Source: Dermabacteraceae bacterium TAE3-ERU27 (GTDB taxonomy: Bacteria; Actinomycetota; Actinomycetes; Actinomycetales; Dermabacteraceae). From it: 64,000 nucleotides of DNA. How positions within the stretch are numbered: position 1 is the stretch's first letter; each line of letters starts with the position of its first letter. This document shows positions 1 to 8,876 of the stretch, one piece after another. A program made the position numbers and the translations under genes. The stretch lies in contig JAHUUL010000002.1 in assembly GCA_019218415.1 (NCBI GenBank), positions 1 through 64,000 of the forward strand, in the 5' to 3' direction. The notes beneath the pieces were generated by a model. It had not been told where the DNA came from. It saw only the letters and a program-made list of their open reading frames with translations, and made no database searches.

Positions 1-80
1 TCATTCCGAACCCGGAAGCTAAGCTCTACTGCGCCGATGGTACTGCACTCGGGAGGGTGTGGGAGAGTAGGTCGCTGCCG
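1..80 (+). rRNA. rrf: 5S ribosomal RNA, 3' portion
   Basis: The first 80 bases read as the 3' two thirds of a bacterial 5S rRNA: the CCGAACCCGGAAGCTAAG block, the GCGCCGATGGTACTGC block and the closing GGGAGAGTAGGTCGCTGCCG. The 5' end lies outside the window. It presumably closes an rrn operon, because a strong terminator follows within 15 bases. Confidence 0.95.
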
Positions 81-92
81 TAATTTTCTTTA

Positions 93-127
93 GGGGGGTT
101 GCCTTTTTGGGTGGCCCCCCTTTTTTT
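93..127 (+). terminator. Intrinsic terminator of the rrn operon
   Basis: A GGGGGG arm (93-98) pairs with CCCCCC (115-120), extended inward by G-U and C-G pairs around a T-rich loop, and is followed by seven T residues (121-127). It lies just downstream of the 5S rRNA end. Confidence 0.9.
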
Positions 128-434
128 ATGGTCCATAGATGAGGTAGTGAAGGGACGGAGCGGTCCGGTTCGCTGCTTCCCGAAAGCGTGGAATGGCCTG
201 AGCGGCTGCCTACCCTAAACTGTCACTGGGGAAAAGAAGCCCAAAGACTCCTACTGTTTTGCGTCCACTGCGTAGAGAGCTGCACGGATGAGGTTGCCCA
301 GCCGTGACAGCTGCAACAAAAACCTGTGCCAGCAGTGTGAAAACGGTGAATGCCACCACTTTAGCCGCGCCAAAACATGAACCTCATCGGGCCGTGTCTT
401 ACCGTTAAAGGGTATGCCCAATCTTGGAGGTGCC
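128..434. other. Intergenic gap with no recognised gene
   Basis: About 300 bases between the rRNA terminator and the TPR protein. Short reading frames exist but none has a ribosome site or recognisable product. The promoter of the long downstream gene run is expected here, but I could not identify a convincing -35/-10 pair. Confidence 0.5.
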
Positions 435-2174
435 GTGGCAGAAAACCCGGGCGGAGATCGCCCTCGCGAAAAGAAAAACCAGCGCAACAGCAGCCGTAAC
501 TCAGGCGCTGGATACAGCCGCGGTTACCAAAACCGTAATGATAATGGGCGTGGCGGCGAGCGTCGCAACGACGGCGAGAGGCGCTTCGGTAATTCCGACA
601 GGCCGCGTCGCTTTAACAACGATCGCAACGATAGGCCCCGTCGTTTCAATAACGATCGCGACGATCGCCCCCGTCGCTTCAACGATGATCGCCCGCGTAG
701 GTTCGATAACCGTGACGATCGTCCGCGTCGTTTCAACGACCGTAATGATGACCGGCCGCGCCGTTATGAGGATAGGGATAATTTCCGTCCTCGCCGCGAC
801 GATGATCGCCCCCGTCGTTTCAACAACGATCGCGACGACCGTCCCCGCCGCTTCGATAACGATCGTGACGACAGGCCCCGTCGTTTCAATAATGACCGAA
901 ACGATCGCCCCCGTCGCTTTAGCAACGACCGCGACGATCGTCAGCGCCGTTTCGATAACCGCGATGAGCACCCGCGTAAGGGCAGTCGTTTTGGCGAAGA
1001 CCGCCGTGAAGACCGCCGCAGCGCGGGAGCTGACCGTCCGAAGCGAAGCTTCGATGACCGCCGCGATAACGGACCGCGTCGGGACGCTCCCAGGAACGAA
1101 TACCGCCGGGTGCGCGACGATACTCGTGACTCCCGTCCAGGGCAGGACCGCCGCGAAAAGCGCGCGGGAGACCCGGAGGTACCGGAATTCATCACCGGGC
1201 GCGAACTGGACGACACGGTGCTTTCCGAACTGCGCACCCTTAGCCGCGAATCGGCGGAAAAGGTCGGCGGCCACATCGTCGCGGCAGGCTACTTCCTGGC
1301 GGACGATCCGCAGCGCGCGCTCGCACACGCCCGCGCCGCGGTTCGTCGCGGTGGCAGGGTAGCGGCTGCCCGCGAAATCTGCGGAATCCTGCTCTACCAG
1401 AACGGTGAATACGGCGAGGCTCTCAAGGAACTGCGTACCGCCATGCGCCTCAGCGCGGATCCCTCCCTGCTACCGATGATCGCCGACTGCGAGCGCGGCC
1501 TGGGACGTCCTGAAAAGGCGCTGGATGTATCTTCCGCCCCCGAGGCCGAGAAGCTATCGGCAAGCATGGCGATTGAGCTGCTGATCGTTGTTGCCGGTGC
1601 CTACTCCGACATGGGAGACACCCAGACCGCGCTTAAGACCCTGGACATCCCGGCCCTGCGGCACAAGGTGGATGGCAAGTGGCAGGTGCGCCTGTGGGTT
1701 GCCTACGCTGACGTGCTTGCCACGCTCGGCCGTAGCGAGGAATCGCAAAAGTGGCTGCGCCTGGCCGCTGACGCGGACACCGAACGCGTAAGCGATGCCC
1801 GCGATCGACTCGGCTACCCGCCCGAGCCGGTGGCTGACGATCCGTTTGAGGACAACGAGCGCGTCACCCTGCTCGACGTCTACGAAATGTTCCCGGAGGA
1901 AGAACCCGAAGAAACCCCCGAGGAAGAAGGGGCGGAAACGGAGGAAGACTCCGAAACCGAGGAAGCCACCGAGCAGGTTCAGGAAACCGCCGAGGAAAGC
2001 GCGGAAGAAACCCCCGTTGCAACTGACGAGGCGGTTGAAACTCGCGAGGAGGACGCGGAGGAAACGGCGGAAACCGTAGCCGCGCAGGAAAAGGCGCCCG
2101 AAGAGGAGCCCGCCACGGATACCGATTCCGAGCCGGAGACTCCTGCGGCAGAAACGGAAAAGAAGGAAGACTGA
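435..2174 (+). CDS. TPR protein with arginine-rich repeat head and acidic tail
   Basis: A 579-residue protein in the position of mycobacterial Rv1691, directly before the HAD phosphatase, tlyA, nadK and recN. Three blocks are visible: an N-terminal low-complexity region with about twelve units of DRPRRFNNDR type (roughly residues 55-180), a central tetratricopeptide-like helical region (about 250-450; AAREICGILLYQNGEYGEAL is one unit), and a Glu-rich tail. I chose GTG 435, which has GGAGG four bases upstream; an in-frame ATG at 414 lacks a ribosome site. The head resembles disordered RNA-binding tails, so a role in RNA or ribosome biology is possible, but that is inference. No enzyme motif is seen. 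Confidence 0.8.
   Translation: MAENPGGDRPREKKNQRNSSRNSGAGYSRGYQNRNDNGRGGERRNDGERRFGNSDRPRRFNNDRNDRPRRFNNDRDDRPRRFNDDRPRRFDNRDDRPRRFNDRNDDRPRRYEDRDNFRPRRDDDRPRRFNNDRDDRPRRFDNDRDDRPRRFNNDRNDRPRRFSNDRDDRQRRFDNRDEHPRKGSRFGEDRREDRRSAGADRPKRSFDDRRDNGPRRDAPRNEYRRVRDDTRDSRPGQDRREKRAGDPEVPEFITGRELDDTVLSELRTLSRESAEKVGGHIVAAGYFLADDPQRALAHARAAVRRGGRVAAAREICGILLYQNGEYGEALKELRTAMRLSADPSLLPMIADCERGLGRPEKALDVSSAPEAEKLSASMAIELLIVVAGAYSDMGDTQTALKTLDIPALRHKVDGKWQVRLWVAYADVLATLGRSEESQKWLRLAADADTERVSDARDRLGYPPEPVADDPFEDNERVTLLDVYEMFPEEEPEETPEEEGAETEEDSETEEATEQVQETAEESAEETPVATDEAVETREEDAEETAETVAAQEKAPEEEPATDTDSEPETPAAETEKKED
590..965 (+). repeat. Degenerate in-gene tandem repeat coding for D-R-P-R-R-F units
   Basis: A period of about 30-33 bases, each unit coding D/N-R-P-R-R-F/Y followed by N, D and R residues. 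About twelve copies are present, with synonymous and conservative changes. CGATCG recurs through the block because GAT-CGN (Asp-Arg) is repeated. The composition also leaves other frames and the opposite strand open, producing long spurious reading frames. Confidence 0.85.
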
Positions 2175-2176
2175 CC

Positions 2177-3193
2177 GTGGCTCACCCCCAGCACCTGCCG
2201 GCTCTGTCGGATCTGTACGACACGCTTCTACTAGACCTCGACGGCACCCTGATGAACGGCTCCCAGCCGATCCGGGGAGCCTCCGAGGGCGTGGCTAAGG
2301 CCCGCGATAAGAAGCTAAACATCGTTTTCGCGACCAATAACGCTTCCCGCAGCTCCGACCAGGTGATTGCGCACCTGGAAACCGTTGGCGTTTGCGGATA
2401 CGAAAACGAGGTCATCACCTCCGTTGACGTCGCGATGGATCTTCTGCGCGAGCGCTTCCAGGCCGGTGATCCGGTACTGATCGTGGGAGGCCCGAGCCTG
2501 GCGCAGGCCGTTACGAAGGCCGGTTTTACCGCCGTACGCAGCGCGCAGGAAAATCCCGTCGCCGTGGTGCAGGGATGGAGCGCCGACGTCGGCTGGCCGC
2601 AGCTGGCCGAAGGCGCATACGCCATTAACCGCGGTGCCACCTTTATCGCCACCAACGTAGACCGCACGCTCCCCACCGAATACGGTATGGCTCCCGGCAA
2701 CGGTTCCCTGGTGCAGGCCCTCGTCCACGCCACCGGGGTCACCCCCCTAGTGGCAGGAAAGCCTCAGCCCGCGCTGTTTACGGTTGCCGCCCAACGCTGC
2801 ACGGCGGCGCGTCCGGTGGCCGTGGGGGACAGGCTCGATACCGATATCGAGGGCGGTAACCGCGCTGGTATCGATACGATCCTGGTGCTTACCGGGGTCT
2901 CCGGAATCGACGATGCGCTGCGGGCCGAGCCGCTGCTGCGCCCGACTCACCTGATCTCCGACATGCTCGGCCTGCACGAGCCCTACCAGGCGGCGACGGC
3001 CGCCGCAGACGGTTACCGCTGCGGCCGCGTCAGCGCACGTTTCGAGGGCGAGGACATCGTGATCAGCGGCGTGCTGGACAAGGACAGCCTGTTACAGGCC
3101 GGGCGCGCAGCGCTGGCGCTGGTGGCAACCTTAAACGATGCCTGGAGCGGCCGAGTGCTGGATGAGACCGGCAAGGATATCGCTTTCGCGTGA
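2177..3193 (+). CDS. HAD-superfamily hydrolase, NagD / glycerol-3-phosphate phosphatase type
   Basis: A 338-residue phosphatase of the class-IIA HAD family (NagD/PGP), matching mycobacterial Rv1692, a glycerol-3-phosphate phosphatase. HAD motif I is LLLDLDGTLMNG with the two aspartates at D20 and D22; motif II lies in IVFATNNAS; the C-terminal motif is AVGDRLDTDIEGG. About 70 C-terminal residues after the HAD fold fit the extra small domain of the Rv1692 group. GTG 2177 follows the previous stop by two bases, so the genes are probably translationally coupled. Substrate is inferred from family and synteny, not shown. Confidence 0.88.
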   Translation: MAHPQHLPALSDLYDTLLLDLDGTLMNGSQPIRGASEGVAKARDKKLNIVFATNNASRSSDQVIAHLETVGVCGYENEVITSVDVAMDLLRERFQAGDPVLIVGGPSLAQAVTKAGFTAVRSAQENPVAVVQGWSADVGWPQLAEGAYAINRGATFIATNVDRTLPTEYGMAPGNGSLVQALVHATGVTPLVAGKPQPALFTVAAQRCTAARPVAVGDRLDTDIEGGNRAGIDTILVLTGVSGIDDALRAEPLLRPTHLISDMLGLHEPYQAATAAADGYRCGRVSARFEGEDIVISGVLDKDSLLQAGRAALALVATLNDAWSGRVLDETGKDIAFA

Positions 3194-3999
3194 CTGTAAG
3201 GGCAGACCGGGCCCTCTATGAACGGGGCCTGGCTTCATCGCGTACGCACGCGCAGCGCATCATCGAAGAAGGCAGGGCTAGGCGCGGAGGGCAACCGATA
3301 GGGCGTCCCTCAACGCCGGTCGCTGCGGATGATGTCCTGGAAGTAGTAGACGTTCCTGAGGGGGGCGAATATGCCTCGCGGGGAGCGCACAAACTGGTGA
3401 GCGCGCTGGAAGCGTTCCAGGTGAGCGCCGCGGAAAGAATCTGTCTGGACGCGGGCGCTTCCACGGGAGGGTTTACCGACGTGCTGCTGCGGCAGGGGGC
3501 CAGCTTCGTCTACGCGGTAGACGTCGGCCATGACCAACTCGTGCCGCGCCTTGCGGAAGACGCGCGAGTCAGCGTGATGGACGGCCTCAACCTGCGGGAA
3601 CTAACTCCGGACAGGCTGGGGCAGGCGCCATCGCTCATAGTCAGCGACGTCTCCTTCATCTCCCTCACAACCATCATGGAGCCGCTCTCCGCCTGCCTGG
3701 CCGACGGCGGCGAGATGGTGCTGATGGTGAAGCCCCAGTTCGAGGTCGGTAAGGCGAAACTGCCAAAGAGCGGGGTGGTGCGGGAACCGGCGCAGCAGGC
3801 CGACGCGGTGGCAAAGGTGGTGCGCGCAGCCAGCGGACACGGCCTGGAAACCATCGGCGTGAGCGCGAGCGCCCTGCCGGGCCAGGACGGGAATAGAGAG
3901 TTCTTTCTCCACCTACGCGCCTCCCCGGTAGCAAAAGCAGAGGCTAACGCCGTAGCCTATGAAATGATCGAAGACGCGGTGCACGGCGGGCATCGCTAA
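3190..3999 (+). CDS. tlyA: TlyA, rRNA (cytidine-2'-O)-methyltransferase
   Basis: A 269-residue TlyA-family enzyme. In mycobacteria TlyA methylates ribose 2'-OH of 16S and 23S rRNA, and its loss gives capreomycin resistance. An N-terminal S4 RNA-binding domain (about residues 1-60) starts RADRALYERGLASSRTHAQR; the Rossmann SAM site is DAGASTGGFTDVLL (87-100); K68 in SRGAHKL and the VKPQFEVGK segment carry the expected Lys/Glu catalytic residues. GTG 3190 overlaps the preceding stop as GTGA, giving tight coupling. Length and order match the family. Confidence 0.93.
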   Translation: MTVRADRALYERGLASSRTHAQRIIEEGRARRGGQPIGRPSTPVAADDVLEVVDVPEGGEYASRGAHKLVSALEAFQVSAAERICLDAGASTGGFTDVLLRQGASFVYAVDVGHDQLVPRLAEDARVSVMDGLNLRELTPDRLGQAPSLIVSDVSFISLTTIMEPLSACLADGGEMVLMVKPQFEVGKAKLPKSGVVREPAQQADAVAKVVRAASGHGLETIGVSASALPGQDGNREFFLHLRASPVAKAEANAVAYEMIEDAVHGGHR

Positions 4000-4019
4000 A
4001 CAGCAGCAGGGAGGTGCCC

Positions 4020-4949
4020 GTGGCAGCACGGTTTTTACTGTTTGCGCACACGGGCCGCAGGCAGGCCCTGGAAGCGCTCGTTAGCGTTGTCGACGAACTG
4101 TGCGCGCGCGGAGTGCAGGCGGAAATCCTTGATAGCCAGGCGGAAGCCATCATCGCCAACCCCGAATCACCGCTGGAACTCGTGCGGGCGATGGCCGACG
4201 GGCGCGTGCTGCGCGTCGATCAAAACGTTGCCGGGCTCGGTTGCGATCTGGTGTTGGTGCTCGGCGGTGACGGCACGATCCTGCGCGCCAGCGAAATAGC
4301 GCGTAACCATGACGTTCCCCTGCACGGCGTAAACCTGGGGCACGTCGGATTCCTTGCGGAAAGCGAAGCGGAAGAACTTAGCTGCACAGTAGAGCGGCTG
4401 CTAGCTGGCGAACATCAGATAGATTCGCGCGCGACTTTGGAAGTGAGCGTTTACGACGCACAGGGCCAGCTGATCGGAAGCAACTGGGCGTTGAACGAAG
4501 CCGCCCTAGAAAAGCTGGAACGCCAGCACATGGTCAACGTGGCGATCGAGATCGATCGGCGCCCGGTGAGCGCCTTCGGCTGCGATGCAGTACTGCTGGC
4601 AACCTCAACCGGCTCAACCGCCTACGCGTTCTCTGCGGGCGGGCCTGTAATCTGGCCCGAAGTTGAGGCACTCACCGTGATCCCCCTGGCCGCGCACGCG
4701 CTCTTTGCGCGTCCCCTGGTGCTAGGGAAATCTTCCATGGTGGCGGTAGAACTGTCGGAAGATAACCGGCACGGAGCCGTCCTCACGCTGGACGGGGCGC
4801 GCTGCCTGCCGATGGCGCCCGGAGGCAGGGTAGAGGCCAGGATCTCTGATCGCCCGGTGCGTTTCGCCAGGCTGAACATGGCACCCTTCGCCGACCGTCT
4901 CGTATCTAAGTTCAAGCTGCCCGTGGAGGGCTGGCGGGGCAGAGGCTAG
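4020..4949 (+). CDS. nadK: NAD kinase
   Basis: ATP-dependent phosphorylation of NAD to NADP. About 309 residues. The family GGDGT motif appears as LGGDGTILRA, followed by GVNLGHVGFLAE and the second conserved block TSTGSTAYAFSAGGPV. I chose GTG 4020, with GGAGG at 4010-4014 five bases upstream; an in-frame GTG at 4014 overlaps that ribosome site. Its position between tlyA and recN is the classical actinobacterial order (Rv1694-Rv1696). Confidence 0.93.
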   Translation: MAARFLLFAHTGRRQALEALVSVVDELCARGVQAEILDSQAEAIIANPESPLELVRAMADGRVLRVDQNVAGLGCDLVLVLGGDGTILRASEIARNHDVPLHGVNLGHVGFLAESEAEELSCTVERLLAGEHQIDSRATLEVSVYDAQGQLIGSNWALNEAALEKLERQHMVNVAIEIDRRPVSAFGCDAVLLATSTGSTAYAFSAGGPVIWPEVEALTVIPLAAHALFARPLVLGKSSMVAVELSEDNRHGAVLTLDGARCLPMAPGGRVEARISDRPVRFARLNMAPFADRLVSKFKLPVEGWRGRG

Positions 4950-4952
4950 ACA

Positions 4953-6650
4953 ATGCTGCAGTCACTACGCATTCGCAACATCGGGGTAATAGACGATACC
5001 TGCCTCGAATTCGCTCCCGGTTTCACCGCCCTCACGGGCGAAACTGGCGCCGGTAAGACCATGGTTTTGACGGGACTGGCCATGCTGCTCGGAGTGCGGT
5101 TGGACGCTACCCGTGCCGGGGCGGGCGCGAGCGTGGAAGGCATCCTGCGAGTAGATCCCGAAACCGCTTTGGCCGACGAACTCGACGCGCTCGGGGCAGA
5201 GGTGGAGGACGGCGAGGTAATCATTTCTCGCCGCGTCACCGCCGACGGGCGTTCCCGCGCCCACATAGGTGGCGTCACCGTTCCGCTAAAAAGCCTGGCA
5301 TCCGTGGTCGGTTCGGTCGTAACCCTGCATGGACAGGCAGACCAGCTCCGGCTACGCGACGCAGACACGCAGCGTGCCGCCCTGGATAGCTACGCGGGAG
5401 ATAACGTGCACGCGCTGCGCACTACGCACGCGCAGCTACTGCTGCGCCAGCGTTCCCTTCTGCGTGAAATCCAGGAACTGCGCTCCCTGCTGGAAAAGCG
5501 AGACGAACGCAGCGCGGTGCTCACCGCCCTGCTGGAAAAGATCGCGGCCGTGGACCCCCAGCCCGACGAGCAGGAAGAACTACGCATCCGCCAGCAGAGG
5601 CTAACCAACGCGGTAGAGCTGCGCAGCAACGCAACCGCCGTCGGCAACGCCCTCCTCGGAAGCCAGGAAGCCTACGACGCTCCCAGCCTGGCCCAGCTGC
5701 TGGACAGCGCCGTCAGCTACGCGCAGGACGTTTCCCGGCTGGACGACACGTTCGCTCCCTTCACCGCGAGGCTGGAGGCGCTGCGGCTAGAGGTATCTGA
5801 CCTCGGCTCGGAGGTCGTGCGCTATGCCGACTCCGTGGAGGCATCGCCCGGCGCGCTCGAAGAAACCAACCAGCGTATCCATGACCTAAACAGCCTGGTG
5901 CGCGACGTGTCGGCCATGTTTCCGCAGGCACAGGACATTCCCGGTGTGCTGCGCGTATCCGCGAGCGCGGCCGGCGAGGTTGACCGCCTGCAGGACGCAG
6001 ATTCTCGGCTCGCCAGCCTCGAAGCCGACGCCGCAGAACTGGAAACCCAACTGAGCAGCGTGGGCGCAGAACTCACCGCGGCCCGAGGCGAGGCTGCGCA
6101 GCGGCTCTCCGCAGCGGCGACCGCGGAACTGGCGCAGCTGATGATGCCCCACGCTCGCTTCTCGGTAGAGGTAAGCGAAGCCCCTCGCAGGGAACACGGC
6201 TGCGACGCCATCAGTTTCCTCCTTACGCCGCACCCCGGTGCGCCCGCTTCCCCCATCGCCAAAGGAGCGTCCGGCGGCGAACTTTCCCGCATCATGCTCG
6301 CGCTGGAGGTGGCGCTCGCCGAAAGCGAATCGAGCAGCCACGGCGGCGTGTTTGTTTTTGATGAGATCGATGCCGGGATCGGCGGCAGGGCGGCCCGCGC
6401 GGTGGGACAGCGCCTAGCCCGGCTGGCTGATACCGCGCAGGTGATCGTAGTGACGCACCTGCCGCAGGTGGCGGCCTGCGCTAACAGACAGCTCAGCGTG
6501 GTCAAGGAAGTAAGCGGGGAAAATACCGTCTCCCGCGTCGTCGAGCTCGATGCCGAAAAGCGCGAAGAAGAGCTGGCGCGCATGCTTTCGGGGGACGACA
6601 CGGAAACCGCGCTGGCCCATGCGCGAGAGCTCTTGCGGAGCGCGAAATGA
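4953..6650 (+). CDS. recN: DNA repair protein RecN
   Basis: A 565-residue SMC-like ATPase acting in double-strand-break repair. Walker A is GETGAGKT (29-36). Long coiled-coil-forming heptads run through the middle (about 150-390). The ABC signature is GASGGELSRIML and Walker B is VFVFDEIDAGIGG, followed by the VTHLPQVAA H-loop. The ATG lies three bases after the nadK stop. Expression is therefore tied to nadK; no LexA box was seen at the start. Confidence 0.94.
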   Translation: MLQSLRIRNIGVIDDTCLEFAPGFTALTGETGAGKTMVLTGLAMLLGVRLDATRAGAGASVEGILRVDPETALADELDALGAEVEDGEVIISRRVTADGRSRAHIGGVTVPLKSLASVVGSVVTLHGQADQLRLRDADTQRAALDSYAGDNVHALRTTHAQLLLRQRSLLREIQELRSLLEKRDERSAVLTALLEKIAAVDPQPDEQEELRIRQQRLTNAVELRSNATAVGNALLGSQEAYDAPSLAQLLDSAVSYAQDVSRLDDTFAPFTARLEALRLEVSDLGSEVVRYADSVEASPGALEETNQRIHDLNSLVRDVSAMFPQAQDIPGVLRVSASAAGEVDRLQDADSRLASLEADAAELETQLSSVGAELTAARGEAAQRLSAAATAELAQLMMPHARFSVEVSEAPRREHGCDAISFLLTPHPGAPASPIAKGASGGELSRIMLALEVALAESESSSHGGVFVFDEIDAGIGGRAARAVGQRLARLADTAQVIVVTHLPQVAACANRQLSVVKEVSGENTVSRVVELDAEKREEELARMLSGDDTETALAHARELLRSAK

Positions 6651-7861
6651 TGGCGTCTTTGCTGCGCCGCTTTCGGCCCGCCCCCGCCAAAGAACCTCTG
6701 CAGCTACCGGACGGTGCGGTAAGCGGCATCGCCCGGATAGGTCGGCGCACCAAGGACCTGACGAAACGGCTGCACGGTGGGGAGATCGTCGTCATCGACC
6801 ATGAAGACCTGGATCGCGTCGCGGCGGAAGCGCTGGTGGAACGTTCCCCGCTGGCCGTGGTTAATGCCGCCCGCTCCATTTCTGGCCGCTACCCAAACCT
6901 AGGACCGCGAATCCTGGTTGACGCCGGCATCATCCTGGTCGATAACGCAGGACCAGCGGTAATGGATACAACCCGCGACGGACAGCAGATGAGCCTGGTA
7001 GGAGACGAGATATACCTCGGTGACAGGCTCGTGGCGCGTGGTAATCGGCTCAATGCAGAGGCTGTGCTGAGACAGATGGAAGACGCCAAGACCGGTCTCG
7101 GGCATCAGCTGGAATTGTTTGCGCAAAACACCATGCAATACATGCTGAACGAGCGTGATCTACTGCTCGATGGTGTGGGCGTACCCGAAGTTCGCACCTC
7201 CCTGCGCGGACGCCCCGCCTTGGTGGTTGTGCGGGGCTATCACTACAAGGAAGACCTACAGGCGCTGCGCACCTTCATCCGTGATCAGCGGCCGGTGATT
7301 ATCGGCGTGGACGGCGGGGCTGACTCCGTGCTGGAGGCCGGATACCGCGTGGACATGATCATCGGAGACATGGACTCCGTATCGGACGCCACCCTGCGCA
7401 GCGGCGCAGAAATAGTGGTGCACGCCTACCGGGACGGACGCGCGCCCGGAATGGAACGGCTGCGCGAACTCGGCCTGGCGGACTCTGCGGTAGTGTTCCC
7501 GGCCTCCGGTACCAGCGAAGATATCGCCATGCTACTGGCCGACGAACACGGGGCGAACGCGATCGTGGCCGTCGGCACCCACGGCACCCTGGTTGAGTTC
7601 CTGGACAAGGGCCGCGCCGGGATGTCTTCAACCTTCCTTACCCGGCTCAGGGTCGGCTCCAAACTGGTAGATGCCAAAGGCGTGTCGCGGCTTTATCGGC
7701 AGCAGATTTCCTCGCTGCAGATTATGCTTTTGGCTATCGCAGGAAGCTCGGCTCTGCTGGCCGCGATCTGGTCTACCCCCGGCGGGAAACTCATTTACCA
7801 GCTCGCGGGAGCCAGGATAGATGACTTCCTGACCACGTTCGTAAACCTATTTATTCAGTAG
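6647..7861 (+). CDS. steA: SteA-like septation protein
   Basis: A 404-residue homologue of Rv1697/SteA, which in Corynebacterium forms a membrane complex with SteB at the cytokinetic ring. The central domain resembles thiamine pyrophosphokinase (GVDGGADSVLEAG, then MIIGDMDSVSD), but the family is not thought to act as that kinase. One transmembrane helix lies near the C-terminus (about residues 350-372), before a short tail. The start overlaps the recN stop as ATGA. The partner steB lies 28 bases downstream. Confidence 0.85.
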   Translation: MMASLLRRFRPAPAKEPLQLPDGAVSGIARIGRRTKDLTKRLHGGEIVVIDHEDLDRVAAEALVERSPLAVVNAARSISGRYPNLGPRILVDAGIILVDNAGPAVMDTTRDGQQMSLVGDEIYLGDRLVARGNRLNAEAVLRQMEDAKTGLGHQLELFAQNTMQYMLNERDLLLDGVGVPEVRTSLRGRPALVVVRGYHYKEDLQALRTFIRDQRPVIIGVDGGADSVLEAGYRVDMIIGDMDSVSDATLRSGAEIVVHAYRDGRAPGMERLRELGLADSAVVFPASGTSEDIAMLLADEHGANAIVAVGTHGTLVEFLDKGRAGMSSTFLTRLRVGSKLVDAKGVSRLYRQQISSLQIMLLAIAGSSALLAAIWSTPGGKLIYQLAGARIDDFLTTFVNLFIQ

Positions 7862-7889
7862 CTAAATCCCTAAGGACCGTACCTACCGC

Positions 7890-8876
7890 ATGATCGATTT
7901 TCGCTACCACATAGTCTCGCTGATCTCGGTCTTTGTGGCGCTCGCCGTCGGTATCGTGCTCGGTGCCGGGGCCCTGCGCGGGAACCTGGGGGAGCAGCTC
8001 ACGACGCAGGTAGAACACCTACGCACCGAGAAAGACGACCTGCGGCAAAAGCTGGAAGAACAGCAGGGGCAGGTGCGTGCCCTAGAAGACTTCGGACGCG
8101 CCCTCGTGCCTTCCCTGCTGGATGGGCGGCTTACCGGACACCGGGTGGCGTTGGTAGCACTGGACGAAAACAATCCGGCTGCGCTGGACGCGCTCGGCTC
8201 GGACGTTACGGCGGCGGGAGCTACCGAAGTGGTACGGGTGCGGATTACCGGCAAACTAACTGACGAAGACGTCGATCTGGCTCCGGTGCTTAACAAGCTG
8301 CGTGAGGTCATCCCCGGTTACACACCCAGTGCCGTCTCCGATAGTGCGCAGGTAAGCGAATATTTGCTCCTAGCGTTAAGCGGTCGGGGAGGGACTGACT
8401 CTTCGCTTCCCCCGATGCTGCAGTCGAAAAGGCAGGAGATCCTGGACATCATCACCGGAGACTCCCTGGCAGTGATCGACGGTGACGTGCAGACCCCGCT
8501 AGATAGTCTGATTATCGTTTCGACCAGTGCTTTCAAGGACTCGGAACTTGCACAGCAGCGCGAGCGCGAAAAGGTGATTGGCCTGTCCCTGGCGAAGCTA
8601 GCTAACCAGTTGGCGGTACCGACGGTGGTGGCGGGGCCCGAGGCCGATACCCAGACCCAGCTGAGCCTGCTGGCTTCGCTGCGCGGAGACGGCTCGTTGC
8701 GGCACGTCTCTACCGTAGACGGAGTGCTGCGGCAGGACGGGCAGATAGTTACCGTGATGGCTCTCGTAGCAACCATGGAAGGAAGGGCAGACGCTTTCGG
8801 TGCTGCGCGCACGGCCAGGCTGCGACTGCCCGATCTGGCGGCTCAGCAACTAGTGCAGGAGAAGCCCGCCGGATGA
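7890..8876 (+). CDS. steB: SteB / MctB-type copper-transporter-family protein
   Basis: A 328-residue homologue of Rv1698 (MctB, annotated as a copper transport protein) and of corynebacterial SteB. The N-terminus IDFRYHIVSLISVFVALAVG is a highly conserved membrane anchor, followed by a short coiled coil (about 31-65, rich in E, K, Q) and a large extracytoplasmic domain. Adjacency to steA favours the septation role; whether it also affects copper is unknown. Confidence 0.85.
   Translation: MIDFRYHIVSLISVFVALAVGIVLGAGALRGNLGEQLTTQVEHLRTEKDDLRQKLEEQQGQVRALEDFGRALVPSLLDGRLTGHRVALVALDENNPAALDALGSDVTAAGATEVVRVRITGKLTDEDVDLAPVLNKLREVIPGYTPSAVSDSAQVSEYLLLALSGRGGTDSSLPPMLQSKRQEILDIITGDSLAVIDGDVQTPLDSLIIVSTSAFKDSELAQQREREKVIGLSLAKLANQLAVPTVVAGPEADTQTQLSLLASLRGDGSLRHVSTVDGVLRQDGQIVTVMALVATMEGRADAFGAARTARLRLPDLAAQQLVQEKPAG

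Noticed and set aside
590-965. Possible CRISPR array
   Set aside because: The repeat is a degenerate coding repeat without unique spacers, in frame with the protein.
501-1328. 275-codon open frame on minus through the TPR gene
   Set aside because: Its openness follows from the repeated Arg/Asp codons of the plus gene; composition is low-complexity Val/Ile/Thr, with no ribosome site or family.
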